From: Hormiphora californensis | Taxonomy: Eukaryota; Ctenophora; Tentaculata; Cydippida; Pleurobrachiidae | Assembly (NCBI GenBank): GCA_020137815.1 | Contig: CM035362.1 | Coordinates: 1,175,793 to 1,239,792 of the forward strand | Reading direction: 5' to 3' | Length of the DNA: 64,000 nucleotides | Part shown: positions 1-12,491 of the stretch, piece by piece | Position numbering within the stretch: the stretch's first letter is position 1 | Layout: every line of letters starts with the position of its first letter | Program-made: the position numbers and the translations under genes | Notes under the pieces: generated by a model | Seen by the model: the letters and a program-made list of their open reading frames with translations, nothing else | Told to the model about the DNA's origin: nothing | Database searches by the model: none

Positions 1-916
1 ACCTCCAATATACACCACAACTGCTATTATGTCGAGCCCTCCAAAACCTGCCAGGAGATCCTTGGCCAGCTCGAAACAGGCCAGTACTAGGGATGATGTC
101 AGTGAGAAAGATGCTGCGATGGAGAAACCAGCGAAACCCTCCCGCCCTACTAATCTACCATGGTTCATGACATCAAGTAGTGCGGCGCCTGATGTAGAGC
201 CAGACAGTGCGGCAGGGAGCTCCATCTCACTTTACTGTGATGGAGAGGATAGTGCTGGGCATACCAACGATGGCCTCACCTCATCTGTTCAGGTACCTAG
301 TATTCGGGATATATTTCAACACAATCCAAAGTCCATGTTTGTTAGTTTGAACCATTTAACATAAAAGAGTAACCTTCAGAGCATACTGAACCATTCTGTG
401 TTTTAGGTAACTTCAGAGGACGAGATGCTACAAGAACGGCAGAGAAAACTCCTGGGAAAAGAGAGCACGACGGATATCGATGTTAAAAGAGGAAGCTCGG
501 AGAGTCTCACTCATTCAGACTACTCTGCTCTCAACCACCTTCCCTCCACTATTGACAAGTTGAAGAGAAGCTCCCGCAGTAAGCGTATGCAGCGGCAGCT
601 GGACCTGTCTATGAGGGTTATTGAGCGAGCTCTATTTCATACGGGAGATATGGACGGTGGTAGTGAGACTAGTGAGGAGGAAGATCTGAAGGGAGTTCCA
701 GGAAGTTCGAGGAAGGTGGGACCTACTGGCACTATCCCTGGGAATAGTACTGGAACTAAAACACTTGTTCCTACTGAAAATAGTACTGGAACTAAGACAC
801 TGGATCCGGTGGGCGGTAAAAGTAATGATCAAGAGGGAGATGTGCTAGAGTCTATTGTGAGTGATCTAGATAGTCTGATGGTTGGAATCAATCGGTGGGC
901 ATCAGACCAAATCTAA
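1..916 (+). CDS. 3' part of an unrecognised protein-coding gene (partial, two exons seen)
   Basis: Two coding blocks join in phase: the frame is open from the window edge to 292, where CAG/GTACCT is a donor, and resumes at 407 after a TTTTAG acceptor, ending at TAA 914-916. An ATG at 29 is possible, but the frame stays open upstream to base 2, so the true start is probably outside the window. The protein is Ser/Thr/Pro-rich at first, then has a basic stretch (DKLKRSSRSKRMQRQLDLSM) that could form a helix, a Glu-rich patch, and a pair of near-repeats containing NSTGTKTL. I recognise no domain. Low complexity and phospho-rich composition suggest a disordered regulatory or cytoskeletal protein, but that is only a guess. 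It converges on the coiled-coil gene ending at 2126. Confidence 0.6.
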
Positions 917-942
917 CAATAACACATGTCTGTTTGTTTGTA

Positions 943-1580
943 CAGTCGGACCCCGATTTAGTGGCCCCCGATTTAGTGGCACCCCGATTTAGTGGCAGGA
1001 TTTTTTTCCCCCAAAAAATTTTTTTGTGAAATTTTTTTGGAAATTTTTTTGAAAATTTTTCAAAGGAATACCAGCCACTTCCGAATCGTGTTTCGAATCG
1101 GTGCTTATCGCATGTCCTGCTGCTAATTACGATTGTCAATGCTTTGATCGGTGCTCCCCATAAATTTTGAGAGAAAAAGGTATTTTGAAATTTTGATACT
1201 TCCTCACCCGCTTAGGGTGCCCCGATTCGGCATGGTATCACGTATCGGTTCGAACCCGCTAATTAGACAGGACATCCAGGAAGCTGCACCGATTCGAAAC
1301 ACAAATCGGACGGGCTGGTATAACTTAGAAAATTTTTCGCAATTTTTTTGAAAAATTTATTTTATAGTTTTCTATTTCTAATCAGAAATGATCATGTCAT
1401 GAATACATGAATATTGCATATAACAGTTAGAGGTGTCTTTAGTCTTAACTCTTAGTATAGCATTTTGGGCATAAAATAGGTTTTTATGGGACACATATGG
1501 CTCACCCCGATTTAGTGGCACCCCGATTTAGTGGCAGGATTGTTTTCCCCCGAGGATGCCACTAAATCGGGGTCCGACTG
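943..1580. mobile_element. pogo-like TA-target MITE, 638 bp
   Basis: The ends are inverted copies of CAGTCGGACCCCGATTTAG and are flanked by TA on both sides (941-942 and 1581-1582). The terminal repeat contains a tandem motif of about 16 bp, CCCCGATTTAGTGGCA, three times at the left end and twice before the right end. No transposase frame is present; the interior is AT-rich. CAGT-type termini with a TA target duplication are typical of pogo/Tigger-like non-autonomous elements; the family assignment is inference. Confidence 0.8.
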
Positions 1581-1766
1581 TACATTGCAATTGCTGCAAT
1601 TCGGACAATGCATAGCAATCTATTGCCTAAAACGTTAGAATCGAACTGTCAGGATTTAAAAAAATTATTGGATCATGAACGCGATTTTATAACACACTTT
1701 TTGTAAAATGAACATCGATATTTCTATCATACAGTGTACATTTTAGGCATTGACATGTACCACATA

Positions 1767-1938
1767 CAGTCGGACCCCGATTTAGGGGCCCCCGATTTAG
1801 TGGCACCCCGATTTAGGGACAGGATTTTTTTCCCCCGATATAGGAAATTAACCTTATTTGACCCCGATTTAGTGGACACCCCGATTTAGTGGACAAGAGC
1901 CTTTCCCCCGAGGGTGTCCCTAAATCGGGGTCCGACTG
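1767..1938. mobile_element. Short relative of the pogo-like MITE, 172 bp
   Basis: It has the same CAGTCGGACCCCGATTTAG termini as the 638-bp element just upstream, again flanked by TA (1765-1766 and 1939-1940). The interior is little more than repeats of the CCCCGATTTAGTGG motif, so this looks like an internally deleted derivative. It lies between the convergent ends of two genes. Confidence 0.78.
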
Positions 1939-2125
1939 TATTTACATATTCAGCTCCAGCTAGATCCGAAATCCGAGATGTTATCACCATTTCAGAAAAC
2001 ATGTCTATCAAATCTGTAGTCAAGTCCATAGCATAGGGAACACTGAAGATTAGTTGAAAAGTACATACCACCCTTCAAGACGCACTATTGACTGTGCTTA
2101 TGAGGTAGTGTAATTGTTCCAAACC

Positions 2126-4175
2126 TCACTGAAAGACAGTCACTTTCTCTCCGTACTCATTGAACAAAAGGAGCTCGTTGGTAGCTCCAAACGGCAAGTG
2201 CCGGGCATTCTTTATGAGAAATGATTGCATGTTGTCATTGCTTTGTCGCAGGAAGGACATTTTGCTTTCTGTCTTGCTCATCCAGGATCTAATAACAAAT
2301 TGAATGTGATTGATTAGCTTCTTCATTATAATAATGTTGCCGTGTTACTGTACCTGTACAATTACTCCACTCTATTATAAAGCCCCCCCCCCCCCTCTAA
2401 CTACCTGTATTGTTCGTCCCAGGTTGCAGTAGTGTGCTCCTTGATCCTCTCTATCTCTTCATCCATCATATCCTCCCTGTCCTGCAGCTCCTGAACCAAC
2501 TTCTTCACCTTGCTCCTCAGTTTACCATTCTCAGTGTTTATATGGCGAACCTATAACAATTGGAGGGGTGTGATTTAGAGTGCAATCAAACTTCAATTTA
2601 CCGGACTGTATCCCGACCTTCCCTCAAGAGAGGCAGCACGTGTTATATATCAATGTTTGACAGTACCTGTTCCTCCATGCGTCGTTTTTCCTCGGCGTAC
2701 AAGTGAAACACACCACCAGCACCTGCGTGTGCCTGTTTACTGCTATTCTCCTCCAGAGCTGTCTTTAGTGCCGCGTTGAGCTGGACAATTGTATCCTTCA
2801 ATCCTGATATCTCCTTGTTATGGGCTGCCTGGAACAGTAGTGTGTGCAGTTAGATGGATACATGGTAATGGGTCGAGTGGTGTGGAAGTTATCGTCAAAA
2901 AAGATCTGACATATGTATAGGTATTCGGTATATTTGTAGACCTGTATTCGGTTTCGTTCTACTTTATAAGCTGCTTCAATGGCCGCCAACTCGGCTGTGT
3001 GACTGTCAGCTGAAATGTACTCGTTTGTTTTCATCCGACTTATAGTCCTGACCTCTGAAAATAAAACACTGTTGTCAGATGGAGGCAGATTGGAACTAAA
3101 TTTGACTTCGTAGTTCATAATTCGTATGTCAAGGGCTGAAAGGAAGGCTTTATCGAAGCGAAAGATGTGCAAGAGATGAGGGTCTCTCTATCTACAGTGA
3201 TCCCCCGCTAACTGGGTAGTACCTGTTTGTGCAGGGGTAACAGTCCGTTGAACAGGTGTTGGTGGGGCTGGTGTGGTTGAATTACCAATACCCTCACAGT
3301 GGCACGTCTGCACAAAGTTAGCCTGTAGGAAGGAACAGTAACAAACAGCTGATTATCAGCTGCTGATATAACCATCCTAAGTGAGATACTTTGGTAATGA
3401 ACATCTGACCTGAGTCATCATAGAGGCAGTATACACTTGGCACTGACTCCAACCCTCCTTCACCCGCTTCCTTTGAGTCCTCTTTACCACTGGTTCAGGT
3501 TCAGGCTCTACTGGCTATAAATAAAAATATGATGATGTAGAGCAGTTCCTACTAGGGCATAAACTGAAGTTGATTTTATTTGAACTTCTACCGGTTTCGG
3601 AGGTGGAGGTGGAGGGGGTGGAGGATCAGTGTTTACACCAGTATGCTTTACAGGCTGTTTAGCAGGTGGTATACTGGGGATGACTGCAGTTGTAGCAGTT
3701 GGAGAGGTGGGCTGTTCCCCATTACTGTTGTTTCCTGCCAGGAGAAGGGATACTGGGTAAATTGTAGATTGTGATACTGATCTTTTTTATTGAAATAGAA
3801 GCTCTTTTAGGAGGAGGTATGACAGAGAAGTAACAGATTGATAAGTGCACTTACCGAATTGGGGTTCGAAAATGTTACGATTGATGATGGCTGTTTTTAG
3901 AACAGTCTGGTTTTTGGCCTTTCTCAGCTCTATCATACGGTCTTTTAGAAGAGTGACCTGAGGGTTGGAGACCAGTTAGACGGAGAGAATAATACGATAA
4001 CAAAAAAAATATCAGGCTTGTGAAATAAGAAGACTGTACTCCACCTGGAGCTATAGAAGTGCAGATACCTTTGTCAGGTCAATACTCTGACAGAGATACC
4101 TCATACCTGATTCTGGAGTTCAGATATCTGCTCCTTGGCATTCTTGTACTCCGCCTTGTAGTCAACCCTTGGCAT
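2126..4175 (-). CDS. Unrecognised coiled-coil protein, 9 exons, 367 aa
   Basis: Exons, in transcript order: 4107-4175, 3855-3957, 3592-3734, 3410-3514, 3223-3322, 2942-3054, 2667-2828, 2405-2550, 2126-2288. All junctions are GT-AG and the phases agree, giving 368 codons including TGA. The protein begins MPRVDYKAEYKNAKEQISEL with a heptad-like helix (residues 1-50), then a Pro-rich linker holding a run of nine prolines, a segment with Cys-His (VQTCHCEG), then a long predicted coiled coil (about 175-300), and a short hydrophobic tail ending KVTVFQ. The architecture resembles centrosomal, ciliary or cytoskeletal scaffold proteins, but I recognise no family. It faces the unnamed plus-strand gene tail to tail. 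Confidence 0.75.
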
Positions 4176-5261
4176 ATCGTGTCACTAATACCAGAGCCCC
4201 AGGCTTTATGTCAGATTCTCCGATAAGAAACTCGTTTCAAGATCCTACGTACCACCGTCCACCAACCCTATCACGCCTTACTCAACAAATAACGCCCTAA
4301 AACTGATAAGAACGATCATTAAGAAAGCAGCATTATACAGAATACACTGATGGCTGCTGCTACAGTTGTACACGCTCATCTCTCTCCGCTAACAAGCTTA
4401 ACATGCACTCTTTCTTGTCTCATTGTGCCTGACCACAAAAGGTTTCATCTCGTGCAATTCTAGCGTGTAAAAAGTAATAAATACTGCATATTATGTTACT
4501 GTACTTACTTCACGCTGCTCTTGATTAAGTGCACTCGTACGCAACGGGCAGTGTGATTCTTCCTGGCGGCATTCTCTGAGTGCTTGCAAGAATGTACGGG
4601 CCAATGGACTTGACATTTGAACATTTGCTTCAAACGTTTCGGGCTGAAGATTGAGTAAGAACTGCTACTACTTTTTATAGAACCTTTTCCTGAATATACA
4701 GTAAGACTTGGCAAACGTTGCTGGCCCCCTGTTCTGCGCCACGCGCAGCGCGGGATAAGGCAGCGCTTTTCAACAGTAAGACTGGAGATGAAACCGAAAA
4801 TTTGGGGATTTGAACAGGCGCTTGTCAGCGCTGAAACTGAATTTAAAAAATTTTTGTTACAGAACTAAACGCGCGCGGCGCGCCACCACCCTTAAACTGC
4901 GCGGCTTGTGTATTGCGCGTTCGCATTTGCGTGCGTGACGCGAATGCTGACAATTAAAACTTTCGTCGCAAGAAAATTGCCCGCTCTCTGCTCCGCGAGC
5001 AGAACCTACTGAATCTGCGACCGAAGTTGCAGGACTGGCGAACCACCTCATTTCACTGCATTTACCAGTTTTAGATAAACCAAGAAACAAAACACGACAA
5101 GATAATTTTTGGGTCCACTTGAAACAGCTAGGAAGGGAACTCTCTCACATCAAAGTAATATCATACAAAAACAACACTACGATAATATGCGAATAAGTTA
5201 TGTATGAGTTAAAACACTCTCTCTATGTTTTTATCATGTCTCTGTCGGGAGTTTTCGTTTT
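4176..5261. other. Intergenic interval with a CpG-rich promoter-like segment
   Basis: No coding exon was found. The part near 4720-5060 is locally rich in CG dinucleotides (for example GCGCGCGGCGCGCC near 4870), unlike the surrounding AT-rich DNA, and lies upstream of the coiled-coil gene on the minus strand. It probably holds that gene's promoter and 5' UTR. The right end also holds the 3' UTR of citrate synthase. Confidence 0.4.
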
Positions 5262-8200
5262 TTAAAGTTTCGCTCCAGTGAATTTGATCAGTCCATCGGT
5301 GCTCATAGATTTAGGTCGCTCCAAAGGCAGTCCAAGAGCTCGGTCCCAAACCTGCGAGAGGGGAGTGGGATTAGAGATGGGTGGGATTAGAGAGGGGTGG
5401 GATTAGAGAGGGGATAATAAAGTGATAGAAAGATTAGTAAGATCTAAAAGGACTAGAACTGAAGTGAGAGAAAGAGATGTATAGAGAGATAGATAATAGA
5501 GTGTAAAGACCAGGCCAGGCCGGAGGCCCAAGTGTTAAAAACTATTTTAGAAACACGCACACATAGAGAACAAGCAGCAGAAGCGTCGAGCAATTTGGAG
5601 CTCTACTGTACATTTAATTACCGGAACTCGAAAAGAGTCATTAACACGACTATAAATTAAGTAATAACATCAGCGTGAATAGTGAACTGTTAGTATGCAC
5701 TATGGTATGGACTATCAATTATTCTCTATTAAATTAGAAGGGGAATGAGAGGGTAGAGGAGGGATGGGAAGGAATGAGGGTATCAACTTACGAGGGAAGA
5801 GAGGACTCCAAGGGCACGAGATACTCCAAACATAACGGTATAATAGCTCATCTCGTTCAAGTTGTAGTGCTGTGAGGGGTGGAAGGGGTTAGTGGTGTAA
5901 TGAGACGGGGGGAAGTAGCCAAGATAGGGATGATAATAGTTCACTTTGGATGTGGACATTTGAATGAGTTAGTACAGTTTCTATTACAGTTTCTAGTACA
6001 GTTTCTAGTATAGTTTCTTACCTGTAGAAGAACACCAGAATGGGCATCAACATTGGGCCAGGGGTTCTTGGCCTTACCCTGCTCCAACAAAACACCAGGT
6101 ACAATACTGAGGGGGAGAGGAGTGTTAGTGAGAGTGGTACTTAGAGCGAGGGAGTCAAGAGTATTACTGAAAGGGATGTGTTAGGGTTGACACAGAAAGA
6201 AGAGAGAAGATTGTTAGAGGTATAGCACACAGTAGTTCCTTCTCCTTATCTTACTTGTAAAGTTGAGAAACAAGTTTGAAGAGCTCATCATCAGGTAGAT
6301 GTTTCAGGGCAAACTCCCTCTGACAGGTATATCGGGGATCGGTCTTTCGGAGGACAGCATGACCATATCCAGGCACAACCTGATTGGAATATTGTGTAAC
6401 GAACAGGAACAATCTTATATGGATATTCAGCAAATATTAATACGTCGCTTATATACTTTGAAGTACGATGTCAAATTGTCAACAATTCAATTTGTAACGA
6501 ATTCTTCAAGTTTCAACCCACCTGTCCTGATGCGAGAGTGTTCCAGATAAAGTCCCTCATGTCAGCATCAGATACACCATCACCAACCTGCTCTCGCAGC
6601 TTGGTCAACCAGACAAGCACCTGATGGGGAGATGGGTTTAGTTGGAGGTGCAAACTGTATCCATCATTGACAGATGGAAAAGTTCTGGGGGATATAATCA
6701 GTTTGCCCATAAAGCAAACAAATCACAATATATTTCCAATATTTGTGGAAATTGAATTGTCTGTAGGAAGAAGACTGTGAGGCACTTTTGTCATTCATAG
6801 CAACTCCCACGAGTAGAGGGATCATAGACTCCCTATAATGATACCCCCTCCCGCCCCCCCTCCTTATTAAATGAAGTGGTACTGTTACTACCGATCACAC
6901 CGGCGTGTTACTAATGCAGGAACTGCAACCGGCGTGATAGAAGTGTGTAGGGAATAATGCGGGGTAAAATGTAAAAGGGCAAAAAGGGGAACATAGCATG
7001 TTTACACAGGATACCTTGCTTTTGGGCACTGCCCCCCCCCCCCCCCCGGCCCCCAGTACAGTATTTAAAGTGTGCGGAAATTACCTAGCATCTACCCAGC
7101 GATCTAATTAGCTTATTAACGATATAATTAGCCAATTAATGACCTAACCATCTAATTAACTAACTAACGAACCTCTTGGTTGGCGAGTCCGTGGAGGGGT
7201 CCAGCGAGGCCGTTCATACCAGCAGCGAAGGACAGGTAGGGGTCAGACAGGGCGGATCCCACCAAGTGGGTTGTGTGAGCTGACACATTGCCTCCTTCGT
7301 GGTCACTTGGAGGGGTAGGGGGGATTAGTAATGATGAGTGGTTAATGAACTAATTAACAAACTAATTAATGAACTAATTAAACAACTAATTAAACAAATA
7401 ATTAACGGTTTAATTACCTGTGGATGGTAAGGTAGAGCCTCATGAGTTCAATAAACTGAGCATCATCGAATCCCATCATGTTGGCGTAGTTGGCACTCCA
7501 ATCTTTGGAAGGGTCAATGGGGGCAACCTGCAATTAGGGGGATGGAGGGGTCAATAAGAATTAAATAGTAGTTAATTATTAACTACTTAATTGAAAAAGA
7601 AGTTGTCTCTTCAAGGGTTTTGGTGAGGGTCTGAGTGGTAAACCTACCTGTCCGTCCTTGAAGGTATTCCTGTAGATGGCGGCAGCAATGACTGGTAGTT
7701 TAGCAATCAGATCCATAGCGTCCTCGTAGCAAGTCTGGAAGGGTGGGAGGGTGAGAGGGAGATTGTGAAATATAATAATTTAGAATGTGATGTGTATAAC
7801 ATGATAGTATAATGAGAGAATCGAACTTGGGAGCCATGTTGGTAATGGCGGAGCCCTTGGTTGGTTAGTGCTTTGCTTGTTTCAAACATTTTCCCGAAAG
7901 TATTACTTACATCCCAGTATTTGGTCTTGTGGACTCCATCAGCGTATGCCTTAGCGAACTTGCTCTCAGACTGTAGGGCAGTGATGGCAGCGCTGAACTG
8001 GGACATGGGGTGGAGGGTGGAGGGGAAGTTCTTGATCATGGAGGCAACATGTGAGGGGATGTCAGCCCTGGCTGCCCATTCAGAGGATAGAGCTGCAACC
8101 TGAGGAGGAAGGGTGTTAGTAAGTACCTCGACCAAAACGCGGCGTTTTTACGTCAGCCGACCCGAAACCGGATTAAATTTGGCCACCCGCTGGTCTCAGG

Positions 8201-11200
8201 GCCTCCAAATATGTCAAAATATGTCTGAATTGTCATTTGGGATCATGCAGACCTTTTAATTACATGTAATTACCCTTTAATTACATGTAATTACGCTTTA
8301 ATTACATGTAATTACTTCCAATTACATTCCAATTACTTCTGCACCTCGAGAGCTTTCGAACGCACCCTAGAACACCTTTCTACTCCTTCCAATTGCCGAG
8401 TTCTGTATACCCCTTATTTTGACTGTTTTTCGCGTCCTACCCCTTATAGGTTTGGGTATGGCCATCGCCACACCCCCTATACGTCGCGGGACCTCGAGAC
8501 CTTTCCAACGAGCCATAGAACACCTCCCTACTACTTCAGGGGGCTTCAAAACTTTCACTCTAAAAATATCTATGGTTTATGGTTTATGGTTTATGGTTTT
8601 ACTAGTTACCAAAACGCGGAGTTTTTACGTCAGCCGACCCGAAACCGGATTAAATTTTGCCACCCGCTGGTCTCAGGGCCTCCAAATGTGTCAAAATATG
8701 TCTGAATTGTCATTTGGGGTCATTTAGACCCTTTAATTACATGTAATTACCCTTTAATTACATGTAATTACCCTTTAATTACATGTAATTACTTCCAATT
8801 ACATTCCAATTACTTCAGCATCTCGAGAGCTTTCGAACGCACCCTAGAACAACTTTCTACTGCTTCTAATTGCCGAGTTCAGCATACCCCTTATTTTGAC
8901 TGTTTTTCGCGTCCTACCCCTTATAGGTTTGGGTATGGCCATCGCCACACCCCCTATACGTCGCGGGACCTCGAGACCTTTCCAACGAGCCATAGAACAC
9001 CTCTCTACTACTTCAGGGGGCTTCAAAACTTTCACTCTAAAAATATCTATGGTTTATGGTTATGGTTTACCTCGACCAAAACGCGGAGTTTTTACGTCAG
9101 CCGACCCGAAACCTGATTAAATTTGGCCACCCGCTGGTCTCAGGGCCTCCAAATATGTCAAAATATGTCTGAATTGTCATTTGGGGTCATTTAGACCTTT
9201 TAATTACATGTAATTACCCTTTAATTACATGTAATTACATTTTAATTACATGTAATTACTTCCAATTACTTCAGCACCTCGAGACCTTTCCAACGAGCCA
9301 TAGAACACCTCTCTACTCCTTCTAATTGCCGAGTTCTGTATACCCCTTATTTTGACTGTTTTTCGCGTCCTACCCCTTATAGGTTTGGGCACACCCATCG
9401 CCACACCCCCTATACGTCGCGGGACCTCGAGACCTTTCCAACGAGCCATAGAACACCTCTCTACTACTTCAGGGGGCTTCAAAACTTTCACTCTAAAAAT
9501 ATCTATGGTTTATGGTTTATGGTTTACCTCGACCAAAACGCGGAGTTTTTACGTCAGCCGACCCGAAACCTGATTAAATTTGGCCACCCGCTGGTCTCAG
9601 GGCCTCCAAAAATGTCAAAATATGTCTAAATTGTCATTTGGGGTCATTTAGACCTTTTAATTACATGTAATTACCCTTTAATTACATGTAATTACATTTT
9701 AATTACATGTAATTACTTCCAATTACATTCCAATTACTTCAGTACCTCGAGAGCTTTCGAACGCTACCTAGAAAATCTTTCTACTCCTTCTAATTGCCGA
9801 GATCTGCATACCCCTTATTTTGACTGTTTTTCGCGTCCTACCCCTTATGGGTTTGGGTACGGCCATCGCCGCACCCCCTATACGTCGCGGGACCTTGAGA
9901 CCTTTCCAACGAGCCATAGAACACCTCTCTACTACTTCAGGGGGCTTCAAAACTTTCACTCTAAAAATATCTATGGTTTTATGGTTTTATGGTTATGGTT
10001 ACTCGACCAAAACGCGGAGTTTTTACGTCAGCCGACCCGAAACCTGATTAAATTTTGCCACCCGCTGGTCTCAGGGTCTCCAAATATGTCAAAATATGTC
10101 TAAATTGTCATTTGGGGTCATTTAGACCTTTTAATTACATGTAATTACCCTTTAATTACATGTAATTACATTTTAATTACATGTAATTACTTCCAATTAC
10201 ATTCCAATTACTTCAGCACCTCGAGAGCTTTCGAACGCACCCTATAACACCTTTCTACTCCTTCTAATTGCCGAGATCTGCATACCCCTTATTTTGACTG
10301 TTTTTCGCGTCCTACCCCGTATAGGTTTGGGTATGGCCATCGCCACACCCCCTATACGTCGCGGGACCTCGAGACCTTTCCAACGAGCCATAGAACACCT
10401 CTCTACTACTTCAGGGGGCTTCAAAACTTTCACTCTAAAAATATCTATGGTTTATGGTTTATGGTTTTATGGTTTTATGGTTTTTTTTCATCTGGTATTA
10501 AGGGCCTGTCGGCTCGGCCCCGTTGTTTTAGTTTTAGGGGGGATGTTTTAGTGGGGATGGGTTGAGTTTGGGTTATATTCGGGTCGGGGGGCCTTGCCAG
10601 GCCCCGAATCGACCAAAACGCGGAGTTTTTACGTCAGCCGACCCGAAACCGGATTAAATTTTGCCACCCGCTGGTCTCAGGGCCTCCAAATGTGTCAAAA
10701 TATGTCTGAATTGTCATTTGGGGTCATTTAGACCCTTTAATTACATGTAATTACCCTTTAATTACATGTAATTACCCTTTAATTACATGTAATTACTTCC
10801 AATTACATTCCAATTACTTCAGCATCTCGAGAGCTTTCGAACGCACCCTAGAACACCTTTCTACTGCTTCTAATTGCCGAGTTCAGCATACCCCTTATTT
10901 TGACTGTTTTTCGCGCCCTACCCCTTATAGGTTTGGGTATGGCCATCGCCACACCCCCTATACGTCGCGGGACCTCGAGACCTTTCCAACGAGCCATAGA
11001 ACACCTCTCTACTACTTCAGGGGGCTTCAAAACTTTCACTCTAAAAATATCTATGGTTTATGGTTATGGTTTATGGTTTTATGGTTTTTTTTCATCTGGT
11101 ATTAAGGGCCTGTCGGCTCGGCCCCGTTGTTTTAGTTTTAGGGGGGATGTTTTAGGGGGGATGGGTTGAGTTTGGGTTATATTCGGGTCGGGGGGCCTTG

Positions 11201-11946
11201 CCAGGCCCCGAATACTATAGGGGAAGGTAAACGCAATGTTTTCACCTCAGAACATTAAAAAAACGAGTCTCACTGGGTCCTAAACCTGTTAATTACCTGT
11301 TCCTGTGTGGGTACCTCTCCAGTACACAGCAACCAAAAGAGGCCCTCAGGCAGGGGTTCCTCACCTCCCTCGGCGTGGGGCAGGAGCTCCTGGCAGTCTG
11401 GGATGGTGTATCCTCGGAATCGGATACCCTCATCAGGGTCAAGAACTGAGGTCTCAGTTACCAGACCTGAAGATTTGGAATCACTCGATTAGTCAATAAA
11501 GTTCAGATTTTCAGGTTGAATGAGAGACATTATAAAGCAATGAGAAACAAAGTAACAACAATACAAAAACACCATGTTTTACAACAGGACTGTTTTGGAA
11601 AATAGAACTGTTTTTTAACAACTCACCCTTGATTCCCCTCATACCACCATACATCATGTCCACGGTGACCTCTCCAACTACCTGGTTACCAGCAGCCTTC
11701 CTAAACTCCTTGATCTGGGCCTGCTTCTTTGGGATGAGCTCCTCAAGACGCTCCTTCAGTCCCTGTATCATGGAGATAGGGGTCAGGGAGGGAAATCAAC
11801 CAAGATAGACATAAAATAACGGTGTCAGGGAAAGAAGAAGATAAACAGATGTGACAACTTACACATGAGGAAGACATGGCTCGTGTTAGAAGGACATTAC
11901 TGTTGGCGAACTGCTGACCGAACTTTCGAACAAAGTTAAGGCTCAT
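5262..11946 (-). CDS. CS: Citrate synthase, mitochondrial, 12 exons, 461 aa
   Basis: It condenses acetyl-CoA with oxaloacetate to citrate in the mitochondrial matrix, the entry step of the TCA cycle. Exons: 11863-11946, 11627-11762, 11297-11466, 7911-8099, 7648-7734, 7418-7527, 7173-7305, 6522-6620, 6255-6379, 6022-6106, 5792-5869, 5262-5351; all phases agree and give 462 codons, close to the animal norm. Exon 1 ([20 protein letters not shown]) is a basic, acid-free presequence. Catalytic positions are intact: His in [11 protein letters not shown], His in [12 protein letters not shown] and Asp in KTDPRY. The C-terminus matches the family ([22 protein letters not shown]). Intron 3 is about 3.2 kb because of a tandem array; the others are mostly short. 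Confidence 0.97.
8126..11215. repeat. Six-copy tandem array of about 460-610-bp units inside citrate synthase intron 3
   Basis: Units begin near ACCAAAACGCGG at about 8130, 8609, 9075, 9534, 10007 and 10614, and are strongly similar. Each holds a homogeneous left part, three (in most units) copies of a palindromic TTAATTACATGTAATTAC block, two half-unit subrepeats starting CCTCGAGA, and a tail of TTTATGG heptamers that vary in number. The last two units carry an extra segment of about 125 bp (10487-10611 and 11089-11213) starting TCATCTGGTATTAAGGG. Small frames on both strands repeat with the unit and are not considered genes. Confidence 0.9.
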
Positions 11947-12491
11947 TTTCCTAGCTGGGACCGGGACACGGTACTATACAGGAGAGTTGGGTTAGATAAA
12001 CGTGGTACTAAGGGACGGTTTAAAAACAAAATACAGAAAGTGAGGGGGTTATATATCTTCAGAATGTATTGAATGGGAAAAGTAGCAGTCTGGTTCAAGT
12101 TACAACAGGGTGATAGTCAAGGAATAATAAAACTCGTGTTGTAAAATATGAAACACAAACGATCAAATAAATGAGAAATAATATAAAATGCACGCTCTGA
12201 TAACACGAGTCTGATACTGGTCCTGATATTACAAAATCTTACTGAGGTGAAGACTTCATTCACTCTCAATCTAGCAAAACCCCATCCGTTGGTCCAACCC
12301 ATTCGTTAGTAGAGTCACCTCAACTGTTTGATATTTCATGCTACAATAAGCCTTGGATCTCCGAAGTAAGAAGTCTGGTACATCTCTCACTACCATAGAT
12401 GAACATTCTGCGGATCATCAATCATGTTTAGGAACTTGGACAACACCGAATAACACCATATTTGGCTAACGCCATATTTGGGTATGTATCC
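11947..12491. other. Intergenic interval between SUDS3 and citrate synthase
   Basis: No exon was found. The interval holds the citrate synthase upstream region and the SUDS3 3' UTR, since both genes run on the minus strand. Just beyond the SUDS3 stop there are two CCATATTTGG decamers (12456-12465 and 12472-12481), which fit the CArG consensus. Confidence 0.4.

Noticed and set aside
8367-11039. Repeated 63-residue minus-strand frames and overlapping plus-strand frames in the citrate synthase intron
   Set aside because: They recur once per tandem unit on both strands with no start context or family match; the conservation follows from the DNA repeat.
8570-11080. TTTATGG heptamers as interstitial telomere repeats
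   Set aside because: The motif differs from the usual animal TTAGGG and the runs are only two to four units.
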